A DNA stretch of 64,000 nt from Plebeiibacterium sediminum (GTDB taxonomy: Bacteria > Bacteroidota > Bacteroidia > Bacteroidales > Marinilabiliaceae), in NCBI RefSeq assembly GCF_026013605.1, contig NZ_JAPDPJ010000035.1, positions 1 to 64,000 on the forward strand. Reading direction: 5' to 3'. A model generated the notes under the pieces. The model saw only the letters and a program-made list of their open reading frames with translations. It was not told the origin of the DNA and did not search any database. The position numbers and the translations under genes are program-made. Positions 1 through 9,067 of the stretch are shown in pieces. Each line of letters opens with the position of its first letter. The first letter of the stretch is position 1.

Positions 1-452
1 ATTTGTATATATCTATATTCAATATGGAACTAATGCTATAAAATTGTAATGTGTAGAATAGATTTACACTGTTTACAGAATTGTATTTAATTACTAAAAC
101 ATGATTTACAGAATGTAAATCTAACCTGTTAATCCTAAAATCCTGTCTGAATATTTTTTAGTCTTCCTTCTTAACATGCATCTTCTTTACCACAAAGGCT
201 CAAAGTCACTAAGAATTAACTCACTGCATATTTGTATATATCTATATTCAATATGGAACTAATGCTATAAAATTGTAATATGTAGAATAGATTTACACTT
301 TTTATAGGATTTTATTTAATTACTGAAATATGATTTACAGAATGTAAATCTAACCTGTTAATCCTGAAATCCTGTCTGAATATTTTTTAGTCTTCCTTCT
401 TTGCCTGCATCTTCTTTACCACGAGGCTCAAAGACACTAAGAATTGAATCAT
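1..452. repeat. Tandem direct repeat, two copies of about 225 bp
   Basis: Bases 1-229 and 230-452 are near-identical copies in direct orientation. Both start with ATTTGTATATATCTATATTC and both end near CACTAAGAATT. Each copy contains the motifs 'gttaatcct', 'aatcctgtctga' and 'ctcaaag.cactaag'. No coding region is supported here. The motifs resemble the degenerate repeats at 60.6-63.2 kb, so this is probably the same intergenic repeat superfamily. Confidence 0.85.
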
Positions 453-519
453 TATATAATTTGTGATTCTTTGAAACAATAGATATGTTAGTCAAGTCTA
501 TGTTTTTTTTAAAAAAATC

Positions 520-660
520 ATAAAAGTATAGACAGGATTTACATAATTCACAGGATGTAAATGCAATTTGTTAATCCTCTAATCCTGTTTGAAGATCCTT
601 TGTTTTCCTTCTTAATTACTTTATCGCAGAATGAATCATTGAGACTTGGCACCTTAGTGA
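520..660. repeat. Diverged third copy of the left-edge repeat
   Basis: This stretch repeats the core of the 1-452 repeat in diverged form: 'gacaggatttaca', 'ggatgtaaatg', 'gttaatcct', 'aatcctgttt' and 'cttccttctta'. It lies downstream of the minus-strand lipoprotein gene that ends at 736. No gene is seen in bases 453-735. Confidence 0.6.
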
Positions 661-735
661 TGTAGTTCATTTTGGTAATATCTATAAATACCAATTAACT
701 TAACCTAAAAAGATATTTGCATAAAGAGCCAAATG

Positions 736-1563
736 CTACTTTAATCGATCCAATTGATTTTTTGCAATCTCAATCTCCTTTTTAATTTTGGTAATCTCCT
801 TTAAAACAAACGAAATCTCATAACCATCACGAATCGCCTCCTTATCAAATTTCTCCATCACAATATAATATCGCTTTTTTCCAATAAACTCAACCTTGAG
901 TGGCAGTTTGTAATTTTGCGATATAAAATCAATAATTCCGTTATCAGCATTATCCTTATAGTTAACAACCTCCCAATAAGTTCCTCCATCTTCAAAGCGT
1001 CTGTTATCGAATTCATCATAAGGAATTTCTTCACTAATAACAGCCTGATCCTGATGATATACTTTAATTTTATTGTGATAGATATATTTATCGCCTGAAT
1101 ATCTGCTTGATATATAGAAATTACCTTCCATATCCAGATGCGCTCTTAAATAGGTTCTGCCAAATGAATTTTCTGGTTTCTGACGTTTATGAATCAATAT
1201 TTCTTTTTCTCCATACGCTTTACTTATGATGAAGTTTTTCATTAAACCTTCTAGTTCCTTATTTTTTTGAGATAAAGCACTATCTAAAAAAGCAAGACTT
1301 CGCTCCTGTTCACTAATTTTTATTTTTCTGATTAAATCTTCTGCTCTGGTCACATATTCAATTTCGCCTGAAAATTCATTGGCTATTGAATCTAAAATCA
1401 ACATGGCATCATTATAACGCTCCTGATCATACAACGAAGAAGCTCTGGTATATTTTTCTTTGGCAATTTCTTCTGAAGTAGGACCACAAGCTACCATTGA
1501 AATAACAATAAGACTTAATGCAATATATATTCTGGAATTTTGAAGTATATGAATCATAATCAA
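736..1563 (-). CDS. Lipoprotein with TPR-like N-terminus, unknown function
   Basis: The 275-residue protein has a hydrophobic signal segment ending in a lipobox (SMVAC, Cys about 26), so it is probably a lipoprotein of the cell envelope. Residues about 30-75 look like one or two TPR helices (KYTRASSLYDQERYNDAMLI). A charged helical stretch follows, then a beta-rich domain of unknown family, and the C-terminus is coiled-coil-like with many Lys and Glu. The first residues (MIMIHILQ) allow a start one or two codons later. It is transcribed on the same strand as the secreted subtilase upstream, 109 bp away. The family was not recognised. Confidence 0.75.
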   Translation of the reverse strand: MIMIHILQNSRIYIALSLIVISMVACGPTSEEIAKEKYTRASSLYDQERYNDAMLILDSIANEFSGEIEYVTRAEDLIRKIKISEQERSLAFLDSALSQKNKELEGLMKNFIISKAYGEKEILIHKRQKPENSFGRTYLRAHLDMEGNFYISSRYSGDKYIYHNKIKVYHQDQAVISEEIPYDEFDNRRFEDGGTYWEVVNYKDNADNGIIDFISQNYKLPLKVEFIGKKRYYIVMEKFDKEAIRDGYEISFVLKEITKIKKEIEIAKNQLDRLK

Positions 1564-1672
1564 TAAATTTTAAGCAAAAATATTGATTTTAATAGTTTTC
1601 ACTTATTAATTCGATTCTTTTTTCAAAAAACAATAGTTAATCCTTGAAATCAATGGCATTAAAATCATGTTC

Positions 1673-4408
1673 TTATTCTAATTTCAGGATCTTTTTAATA
1701 ACCCGGCCTTTGGACGTTTGTAAAACAACAAAATAAACGCCTTTATTTAAATTCATCACTTTAAAAGACGTAATACCTGAGTTTATATATGTTTTTCCTG
1801 CATTAACAATTTCTCCTCCACAATCAATTATATACCATTCTGCAAACTCGGATTCAATACTTAAATCCTTATAATACATGATTCCATTAGCATAATAGCT
1901 TGTAAATATAGTTGACTGAAAATCCAGATAATCAGGAATTGATTCTTTAATATAAAAATCATCAATCGCCGCTCCATTGCCCCATTCATTATTATCATCA
2001 AATAAAAAGGCCAACTGAATTATGCCTTCATTTTCAACTAACTCAAAACTTTCTGAAACAGAAGTCCAACTTTCAACTGACTCTAAATCTTTTAATAAAA
2101 CCCAATCCTGATTAATTGAAGTTCGGTAATACAATGAAAGCACATCATTAGTATTGTAGACACTATTATTCATGTAATACTGAAAATCCAGATCAATAAC
2201 GCTATTATTCTCTAAAGCAATTGGCGGACTTATCAGCAAATCGGTTACATGAACACCACTGCCTAAATTATCAGAATTAATCCCCATAAACAAAGATTGA
2301 TTTTCACTAAAATCAACATACGTTGAGCCCAAAGTTATACAATCACCAAACCGCCAACCTAACTCTGTATTTAAACATTGCCAGTCATTATTTTCTATTT
2401 CAAAATGCTCCTGGTATGACACTTGATAAAGCGGCAAAGCCTTCATTGAAATAGGATTTGATACTAGCGATTCAAATTTCTCTTCTTGTCCATATACCGC
2501 TTTAACTGTATAGGTCAGATCTTCGTACAATTCATAAGAATTATCTGTATAAAATGTATCTGTTACACTAATTGCTTCTCCCGAGTTAATGGATATTTCA
2601 TATCCATCAGGAACAACACTTTTAGGAGCATTCCAATAAATTTTAAAACCACTAGAATCGTAAAAGCCATTTAAGTTGGAGGCAGGAACAAATCCAACGT
2701 CGTAATCATGTCCTGAAATGATTAAGCTAAAGTTTTGGGTAGCCGTTGTTATCTTAGATGCATCCACAAACACAGTATATTCACCGGCTTCACAGTTCTC
2801 TATTATAACCTGCTCAACATTATCCAACACATTAACTCCTGTACTTGCTGGTTGCGAAGGAGCAGTAGGATTCAATACAAACGGATAGTATTTTTCTTCA
2901 CCTTTAACAATATAAAGATCAAGATCGTTAATGAGTTTGCTTGTAGTATTATTTAGTTCCGCATCATTAGCTTCTCCAGCCAAATCTGTCCAAACCAGTG
3001 TTACTTTAAGTTCTTTACTTTGACTTACAGTTATAGACTTTGAATAGCTATCGTTTTTTAATATTGATGCCTCAGTAATAACTTTTCCTGCAGATAGAAT
3101 ATTATCTTCAAGTAGTTGATGCGCTGATTCAAAATCAACCATTCCCCAACCACTTTTATAGTTAGGTCCTATATTTCCACTAATATTTTTAGCAGAGTGT
3201 ATCAACAAACCTTTGATACTTGATGCCCAACAATTTATCCCTGATTGAAACTGATATTGCATCTCATTCAATAACGCGACACCCCCGGAAACAACAGCTG
3301 CCGACATTGAAGTTCCTGAATAGTATGCATAAGCATTTTCGTTAGCTGCAATACTTGAAAAAACACCTACACCTGGTGCAACAATATCTGGCTTGATTCT
3401 GCCATCATCTGTTGGTCCACACGAAGAAAATGACGTTATATTAATCGGATCCTGTTCATAATCTACACAACCCACCGTTATAACATTTTTTGCAACACCA
3501 TTTATTCCAATACAGTCATAGCCCTCATCTCCTCCATCAATATCACGAACCTCATTTGAGTTTTTCCATTTACCTAACCATACTTTGTGTGTTACAGGTT
3601 GTTCCTCCGGTCCTTCATGTAAATCATTACCTGCTGATACTACCATTGTATAATCAGGCAATAAACTACATAATTCATCAATACTTGCAGTTGTTGATCC
3701 ATAAAAACCAAATTTATAATCTTCTGCTGTATCAACTCCGGTATTACCATACCAATACCAAATTTCCTCATCACTATTATAATTCCATCCGGATACCAGC
3801 CCATAAGAATGATTAGAAAGATTGATATCAAATTTATCTGAAGCATAGGCAACTTCATAAATATCATTCATATAATCTGCAGAATACAATCTTGCGGCAT
3901 TAGCCATTCCTCTAGCCTCTGCATTAAATCCACTAGCTATAATGGTACCTCCAACATGTGTTGCATGATCAAATGGATTTTCCGGCTCCTCTATAATCAC
4001 TCGAACAAAATTATCACTATTAAACTCATTATGATTATAAAAAACATGACCTGCATCCCAAATTCCGATTAACTGATGTTCACCTGAAAGTCCATCATGC
4101 CAATAAGAGTCATTGTAAAAACTAATGATACCTGAAATATAACTTTCTTGCTGATTATGTGATTGAAAATACACAGGTATTCCATCCATAAAGAAAATTA
4201 AACGTTTAGGATGTCCAGGGTTGATTAATGTATCCTTTAAAATATGATACTGTTCAAAATATTTTCTGGCTGCATAATATTCTTTATCAAATGCTTCTTT
4301 TTGGTTTATCATAAACTCATGCAACAATTGCTTATTTTGAATATATTGACCTGAAGCATTAAAGAAAATACCTGATAGTATACATATAATAAAACCCAGC
4401 CTCTTCAT
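1673..4408 (-). CDS. Secreted subtilisin-like serine peptidase (S8) with type IX secretion-type tail
   Basis: This 911-residue protein has a signal peptide (about residues 1-20, cleavage near NASGQ) and a subtilase catalytic domain. The triad is visible: Asp118 (GIWDAG), His151 (DHATHVGG) and Ser367 (GTSMSA), with oxyanion Asn261 (VSAGND). The usual Pro after GTSMSA is replaced by Ala. Downstream are beta-rich regions, including a fibronectin-like stretch around 590-660 and a jelly-roll-like stretch around 665-825. The last about 80 residues match a type A T9SS sorting domain (NLNKGVYFVVLQT, KKILKL). It probably degrades protein outside the cell. A hairpin separates it from the lipoprotein gene upstream. 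Confidence 0.9.
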   Translation of the reverse strand: MKRLGFIICILSGIFFNASGQYIQNKQLLHEFMINQKEAFDKEYYAARKYFEQYHILKDTLINPGHPKRLIFFMDGIPVYFQSHNQQESYISGIISFYNDSYWHDGLSGEHQLIGIWDAGHVFYNHNEFNSDNFVRVIIEEPENPFDHATHVGGTIIASGFNAEARGMANAARLYSADYMNDIYEVAYASDKFDINLSNHSYGLVSGWNYNSDEEIWYWYGNTGVDTAEDYKFGFYGSTTASIDELCSLLPDYTMVVSAGNDLHEGPEEQPVTHKVWLGKWKNSNEVRDIDGGDEGYDCIGINGVAKNVITVGCVDYEQDPINITSFSSCGPTDDGRIKPDIVAPGVGVFSSIAANENAYAYYSGTSMSAAVVSGGVALLNEMQYQFQSGINCWASSIKGLLIHSAKNISGNIGPNYKSGWGMVDFESAHQLLEDNILSAGKVITEASILKNDSYSKSITVSQSKELKVTLVWTDLAGEANDAELNNTTSKLINDLDLYIVKGEEKYYPFVLNPTAPSQPASTGVNVLDNVEQVIIENCEAGEYTVFVDASKITTATQNFSLIISGHDYDVGFVPASNLNGFYDSSGFKIYWNAPKSVVPDGYEISINSGEAISVTDTFYTDNSYELYEDLTYTVKAVYGQEEKFESLVSNPISMKALPLYQVSYQEHFEIENNDWQCLNTELGWRFGDCITLGSTYVDFSENQSLFMGINSDNLGSGVHVTDLLISPPIALENNSVIDLDFQYYMNNSVYNTNDVLSLYYRTSINQDWVLLKDLESVESWTSVSESFELVENEGIIQLAFLFDDNNEWGNGAAIDDFYIKESIPDYLDFQSTIFTSYYANGIMYYKDLSIESEFAEWYIIDCGGEIVNAGKTYINSGITSFKVMNLNKGVYFVVLQTSKGRVIKKILKLE

Positions 4409-4432
4409 TTTATGTAAATTGGTTATAATTTG

Positions 4433-4470
4433 AATAAAGCCTTACATCATTAATGCAAGGCTTTATTTTT
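4433..4470 (-). terminator. Hairpin terminator between lipoprotein and subtilase genes
   Basis: AATAAAGCCTT pairs perfectly with AAGGCTTTATT across a 13-nt loop. It lies in the 82-bp gap after the stop of the 4491-5684 gene and before the subtilase start, so it probably ends or attenuates the upstream transcript. Confidence 0.65.
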
Positions 4471-4490
4471 AAATTATACAATAATTAGTA

Positions 4491-5684
4491 CTACAATGAT
4501 GGTTTTGTAGTACTTTCTCCTACATATTCTATTAAATCGCTCTCATGAATAAATTCCAAGACCTGTACTGCATCATCACAGGCCATTGTAAAACCTTCAA
4601 GATTACTAACTGTACCAGAACTTTTTTCTGAAAATATTACCTTATCCAAGATAGAAAATACATCTACGTTATAAGATCCTTGTCCATCTAAAGTTGTAAC
4701 TTTGATCCATTTATATCTGTAAGTATTTTCTCTATCATATTCATAATCCCTGAAATTATAGAACATTAAATTCTTATAATATGAGTCATCACATTCTGCA
4801 TAAAAGTCTGTTAGAGCAATAACATCTTCGGCATTATAGGCTTCCATAAAACCATTTGTATAAGCTATTTCATCTTTCAAAACAGTTCCTGTTTTATCGG
4901 ACCCTGCTGCATATGCTGAGGCTGCCAAAAGTAATAAGTCTTCTGCTGCAATAGTATTTCCTTCATCTAAAAGAAATCCTAATTCACCATCAAAACCGTT
5001 TTGCATCAACTCCTTATATATTGCCATATTTTCTCTTGGTGAATCAATTGTATTATCATCTTCTTCATCAACATTAATTAACCAATCTTCTTCTCCATGA
5101 ACTGCCACTAACCTCCCTGAGCCATCTGTAGTAATATAATCACCTTCACCTAAATCTGTAAGTGTAGATATTGCCTCGGCTAAACCATTTGCCAAAACAC
5201 TATTAGGTGATCTAATTAAATTAATTCTACCAAATTCAACTTCTTTAGGAAAATAACTATTTAGAGATTGCATCTCTCCTTCAGAATTAACATCAAAAAC
5301 GAGATAAGGAACACCTTCAACAGAAATTAATCCATCAACTGTATTTGTTGAAGAAACTAATTTTCCATCCACATCATAAGCCAATACTAATGGATACCAA
5401 ACTATCTCATCTCCTTGTTCACCTGAAACTAATAAAGAACCCATATAAGGTACTCCATCATCATGTCTAGCTAAAACATATAAATCACCATAATCGTCAC
5501 CTTTTACAACCTGAGTATCATCATTCTGATTTCGATGATCGTTAAGATCTTTATCTCCTCCAACCCATCCCGGAGCATCTGAATCATCAGAATCTGGTCC
5601 TACATCAATTGGTCTGCCCTTTTCACAAGAATAAACAAAGAACGATAATGCAACTAAGCATAATATTTTTGTATAAGTTTTCAT
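4491..5684 (-). CDS. Lipoprotein, unknown function
   Basis: The 397-residue protein starts with a signal sequence and lipobox (FFVYSC, Cys20), followed by an acidic, Asp-rich linker typical of exported Bacteroidota lipoproteins. The rest alternates beta-rich and helical segments and shows no motif I recognise. It lies directly upstream of the subtilase gene on the same strand but is separated from it by a strong hairpin, so co-transcription is doubtful. Residues 205-230 are acidic (NVDEEDDNTIDSP). Confidence 0.7.
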   Translation of the reverse strand: MKTYTKILCLVALSFFVYSCEKGRPIDVGPDSDDSDAPGWVGGDKDLNDHRNQNDDTQVVKGDDYGDLYVLARHDDGVPYMGSLLVSGEQGDEIVWYPLVLAYDVDGKLVSSTNTVDGLISVEGVPYLVFDVNSEGEMQSLNSYFPKEVEFGRINLIRSPNSVLANGLAEAISTLTDLGEGDYITTDGSGRLVAVHGEEDWLINVDEEDDNTIDSPRENMAIYKELMQNGFDGELGFLLDEGNTIAAEDLLLLAASAYAAGSDKTGTVLKDEIAYTNGFMEAYNAEDVIALTDFYAECDDSYYKNLMFYNFRDYEYDRENTYRYKWIKVTTLDGQGSYNVDVFSILDKVIFSEKSSGTVSNLEGFTMACDDAVQVLEFIHESDLIEYVGESTTKPSL

Positions 5685-5882
5685 TTTTTAGAGTTTTATA
5701 ATTTACACACAACAACACACTGATAAACTTTTCGTTATCATACATTTAAATCAATAAACATTAAAGAAATAATGTAGTCTCTGTTTTGAATTCAAATAAA
5801 GAGTAGTATAAATTTACAAGTAGTTTTAAGTAATCTCAATACCTAATATGAGGAAGGTTTTTACACAAAAAGGATATTGAAT

Positions 5883-6560
5883 CTACCCAAATTGTTTAGA
5901 ATAACATTGTTCCTTTGAACAACCTGCGCAAAATTGTTCTCCGGGAGACTCTAACATTCCATTTCTGCAAGCATAACGTATTAAACCGATATAATTTTTT
6001 GCACCAAACTTATGCATAATATTCTTGCGGTGCGTTCTAACGGTTGCTTCACTAAGGTTTAACTCCTGAGCTATTTGATGGGTGGAATGCATATTGACGA
6101 TTCCAATTAATACATCCAACTCGCGACACGTTAAATTAGAATTATCGTTTGTATGTAATAAATGATTGGAAAGGATCTCAGTTACACTGGCACTAAAAAA
6201 TTTTTCACCACGGTGTGCCTGATTGATACTCAAAAACAAATTATCCTTAGAATCTGATTTTAAAACAAAACCGTCAACACCTAATTGTATAATAATATCA
6301 ACAAATTGGTTATCTAATATAAACCCCACCACAATAACCCTTTGCTTCTTCTTTTTTAAAAACTCAACATGCTCTATTAGTTCAACATTGGGACAGCTTG
6401 CCTCAATTAAAAAAATATAAGTATTAGAATAATCCAAATCAGGAAGTTCATTGAACTCCAGCATATTTATCACATTAAAATCAGAATTATTATTTAATAA
6501 TGAAGCCAAAGATTCACCCCATAATAAATTTTTATATAAGAGTACTAAATGCTTCTTCAT
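5883..6560 (-). CDS. LuxR-type regulator with degenerate receiver and C-terminal Cys cluster
   Basis: The 225-residue protein has a receiver-like N-terminus (about 1-125) and a LuxR helix-turn-helix (about 143-200, LTCRELDVLIGI and LSEATVRTHRKN). At the phosphoacceptor position the sequence reads FLIEASCPN, so the usual Asp is Glu53. The switch Thr/Ser is Gly79, while the conserved Lys101 is kept. The protein therefore looks unphosphorylated or constitutively active (inference). After the HTH there is an unusual tail with C211-x2-C214-x4-C219 that could bind a metal or Fe-S cluster or sense redox. No histidine kinase lies nearby. Confidence 0.85.
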   Translation of the reverse strand: MKKHLVLLYKNLLWGESLASLLNNNSDFNVINMLEFNELPDLDYSNTYIFLIEASCPNVELIEHVEFLKKKKQRVIVVGFILDNQFVDIIIQLGVDGFVLKSDSKDNLFLSINQAHRGEKFFSASVTEILSNHLLHTNDNSNLTCRELDVLIGIVNMHSTHQIAQELNLSEATVRTHRKNIMHKFGAKNYIGLIRYACRNGMLESPGEQFCAGCSKEQCYSKQFG

Positions 6561-6702
6561 AAATGAAAATTTTTAGGTATTAACCATAATAAATCCAAAA
6601 AATCGGGATTCAGGTTAATATATTATATGGTAATCCTTTTATACTATGTATTTAAAAGGTTACTCTTACCTATAAATTATCATTTATTTTTAGTAATGTC
6701 AA

Positions 6703-6736
6703 TAAAAAAGGTGTTTCAGATAATTGAAACACCTCA
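6703..6736 (-). terminator. Rho-independent terminator after ssb
   Basis: On the minus strand AGGTGTTTC pairs with GAAACACCT (9 bp, 8-nt loop) followed by a T run. It lies 23 bp after the stop of the SSB gene. Confidence 0.85.
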
Positions 6737-6758
6737 GAAATAAAATTTATCAGTTATT

Positions 6759-7079
6759 CTAATTTAAAAACTCAAACTCCTTGACTCTTATTCCCAAGGA
6801 AGATTGTATTTCTCCATTTTTGGCTTTATATCCTGAACTATAAGGCTCTCCTTCTATCAGAACTTTTTTACCTTTTTTTAAATATTCTGCAAATTTGGTA
6901 TCGGTATCTTTTGATCGCCAGATATCTGCTCTAATCCATTCTGTTTTTTCAACCTTCTCTCCATTTGAGTTTTTATAGGTTCTGGTTACAGCAATATCAA
7001 AATTGATTACTTTATTATTTCCAACTTCTTTTACAGTGGCGTCGGAACCTAAGTTGCCACTTAACATCATTTTTAACAT
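6759..7079 (-). CDS. ssb: Single-stranded DNA-binding protein, short form
   Basis: This 106-residue protein is an OB-fold SSB. It has the family pattern at the start (MLSGNLGSDATVKEV), the strand VINFDIAVTRTY, the segment EKTEWIRADIWR and the strand GKKVLIEGEPYSSGY. It ends right after the OB fold (RVKEFEFLN) and lacks the Gly/Pro-rich linker and acidic tip that recruit partner proteins in replicative SSBs. It is therefore probably an accessory SSB. An upstream -7-like box (TATATTTG, minus strand, 7114-7121) could drive it. Confidence 0.9.
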   Translation of the reverse strand: MLKMMLSGNLGSDATVKEVGNNKVINFDIAVTRTYKNSNGEKVEKTEWIRADIWRSKDTDTKFAEYLKKGKKVLIEGEPYSSGYKAKNGEIQSSLGIRVKEFEFLN

Positions 7080-7213
7080 AGTTTATAAATTTGCTTGATT
7101 AAACATATTATATCAAATATAACATATTCAAACATCAAATAAAATATTTTTTCAAATATCTTTTCAAAAAAACTACATCAAACTAGACAACAACAACTTA
7201 CAACCCCATACAC

Positions 7214-8260
7214 CTAGTAGTCTTTATTACTTTTATTCTCTACCAGTTTTTTTGTACTTAACAATCCACAAGCAGCATAAATATCTTCACCTCTTGATTT
7301 TCGTATGGTAGTTATAATACCTTTATTCTCTAAAACATTCTTAAAGCGCTCCATTACCTCATTTGATGACCCCTTTAATGGTGAGTTTGGAATAGGGTGA
7401 AATTTAATCAAATTTACTCTGGAATGAAGTCCGTTAATCAACTTAGCTATTTCTAATGCATGTTCTTTTGAGTCATTAACTCCCTCAAACATGATGTATT
7501 CAAATGAAATTCTTCTTTGACGACCAAAATCGTATTCTCTTAATGTTTGAATTACATCCTCTATTGGATACACATTTTCAATAGGCATTAATTCTTTACG
7601 TTGATCATTTAAAGGACTATGCATACTTATGGCCAGATGGCACTCACTTTCCTCAATAAATCGTCGCATAGCAGGAACAACACCAATTGTTGATACATTA
7701 ATTCGGCGTGGACTCCATGCAAACCCCCACTCTGAAGTAATAATTTCAAGGCTTTTTAAAACCTCATCCAAATTATCCATAGGTTCGCCCATTCCCATAT
7801 AAACCAAATTAGTAAGCTTATCATTCTCATCAATGCTAACCATCTGATTTAATATCTCTCCTGCAGATAAGTTTTTCTGAAATCCTTGTTTACCTGTCAT
7901 GCAAAACAAGCATCCCATTTTACAACCTACCTGTGAACTAACACATAAAGTATTTCGATTTTCGGAGGGAATATATGCAGCCTCAATATATTGATCTGAA
8001 ATTGTTTTAAAAAGATATTTCTTAGTTCCATCAATAGATTCCTGAACCTTATTATATGCAGACAAGCCCAAATCATACTTCTCTTTCAATATATCTCTGT
8101 TTTTTTTAGAGATATTCAACATCTCATCAATGCCTGTTACTTTCTTTTTATAAAGCCAGTCAGCTAATTGCTTGGCAACAAAACCAGGGAATCCTAAATC
8201 TTTAGCAACCTGCTTTAATTCCTCTAATGTTTTTCCAAATAGAACCTCTTTAACCATCAT
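7214..8260 (-). CDS. rlmN: Dual-specificity RNA methyltransferase RlmN
   Basis: The 348-residue radical SAM enzyme methylates C2 of A2503 in 23S rRNA and of A37 in tRNAs. The radical SAM cluster motif CxxxCxxC is visible (GCKMGCLFCMT). The family segments NLVYMGMGEPMDN, RRINVSTIGVVP and LAISMHSPLND follow, and the C-terminal catalytic Cys is in AACGLLSTKK. Length fits the family. The start is either the first or second Met (MMVKEV). It lies 26 bp downstream of the ferredoxin-NADP reductase gene on the same strand, possibly co-transcribed. Confidence 0.95.
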   Translation of the reverse strand: MMVKEVLFGKTLEELKQVAKDLGFPGFVAKQLADWLYKKKVTGIDEMLNISKKNRDILKEKYDLGLSAYNKVQESIDGTKKYLFKTISDQYIEAAYIPSENRNTLCVSSQVGCKMGCLFCMTGKQGFQKNLSAGEILNQMVSIDENDKLTNLVYMGMGEPMDNLDEVLKSLEIITSEWGFAWSPRRINVSTIGVVPAMRRFIEESECHLAISMHSPLNDQRKELMPIENVYPIEDVIQTLREYDFGRQRRISFEYIMFEGVNDSKEHALEIAKLINGLHSRVNLIKFHPIPNSPLKGSSNEVMERFKNVLENKGIITTIRKSRGEDIYAACGLLSTKKLVENKSNKDY

Positions 8261-8286
8261 TATATGCTTATACGAGTAAAATATAT

Positions 8287-8949
8287 CTAAAAATATATTT
8301 CAGCCATAATATTATTAAAATCTACACCTTTACTTAAAATCAAATCCCTCACTTCCACAACCATATTAGGATTTCCGCAAAGGTAATATTTAATCTCTTT
8401 AGGCAAACCTGATTGTTCTTTTAACCATTCTGTCATCCTACCTGAATATACCTCAGGAGACTCTTCTGCTGTACAGAAACGGAGATATTTTTCGCCTAGT
8501 TTATCATGAAATAATTCCTGAAATAAAAAGTGATCGAGAGTTCTGCTTCCATGAATTAACTTTTCTGGTAATTTTATACCAGACTTTACCATAGAAATAA
8601 AAGGAGCAATACCCGTTCCAGTGGCCAACCACCACATATCTTCATCTCCGGGAATAAACTTTCCGAATGGTTCTGATATGTAAACTTCATCACCGGGTTT
8701 TAATTGAACCAATTGAGGTGTTAAAAAACCGCCATCAATAATATCAAAAAGTATGGTTAAAACATCCTCTCCTGTGCCACTTGCAATACTATATAATCTT
8801 GGATCATGTTCATTATTAATAGCTAAAGCCACAACCTGACCCGGAACAAAATCAAACTTTCGCTCCATAGATAAAGTAAAAACTTCTGAAACAACATTTG
8901 TTAATCGAACAACTTTATGTGGAAATAACTCTATTTTCTTTCTAGGCAT
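8287..8949 (-). CDS. Ferredoxin--NADP reductase family oxidoreductase
   Basis: The 220-residue protein has the FAD/NAD(P)-binding ferredoxin reductase fold. The FAD-binding motif RLYSIASG is near residue 56, and the nucleotide-binding motif GTGIAPFIS is near residue 112. The C-terminus shows YYLCGNPNMV and ends in an aromatic residue (AEIYF), as in bacterial-type reductases. It probably moves electrons between NADPH and ferredoxin or flavodoxin. It is slightly shorter than typical FNRs (about 250 residues). It lies just upstream of rlmN, a radical SAM enzyme that needs a reductant, so a functional link is possible. Confidence 0.85.
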   Translation of the reverse strand: MPRKKIELFPHKVVRLTNVVSEVFTLSMERKFDFVPGQVVALAINNEHDPRLYSIASGTGEDVLTILFDIIDGGFLTPQLVQLKPGDEVYISEPFGKFIPGDEDMWWLATGTGIAPFISMVKSGIKLPEKLIHGSRTLDHFLFQELFHDKLGEKYLRFCTAEESPEVYSGRMTEWLKEQSGLPKEIKYYLCGNPNMVVEVRDLILSKGVDFNNIMAEIYF

Positions 8950-9067
8950 AAACTTTTATTATTTTACGGATACACGCTGTAAAATGTACCTTCTATTCTT
9001 GTGTCTAATTATTATTCAGGAATAAATCATCACGTCATTTTAATGGTAGCATTATCCCTGACATGCA

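Noticed and set aside
3490-3867. Open frames inside the subtilase gene
   Set aside because: They are other-frame shadows of a gene with clear catalytic residues.
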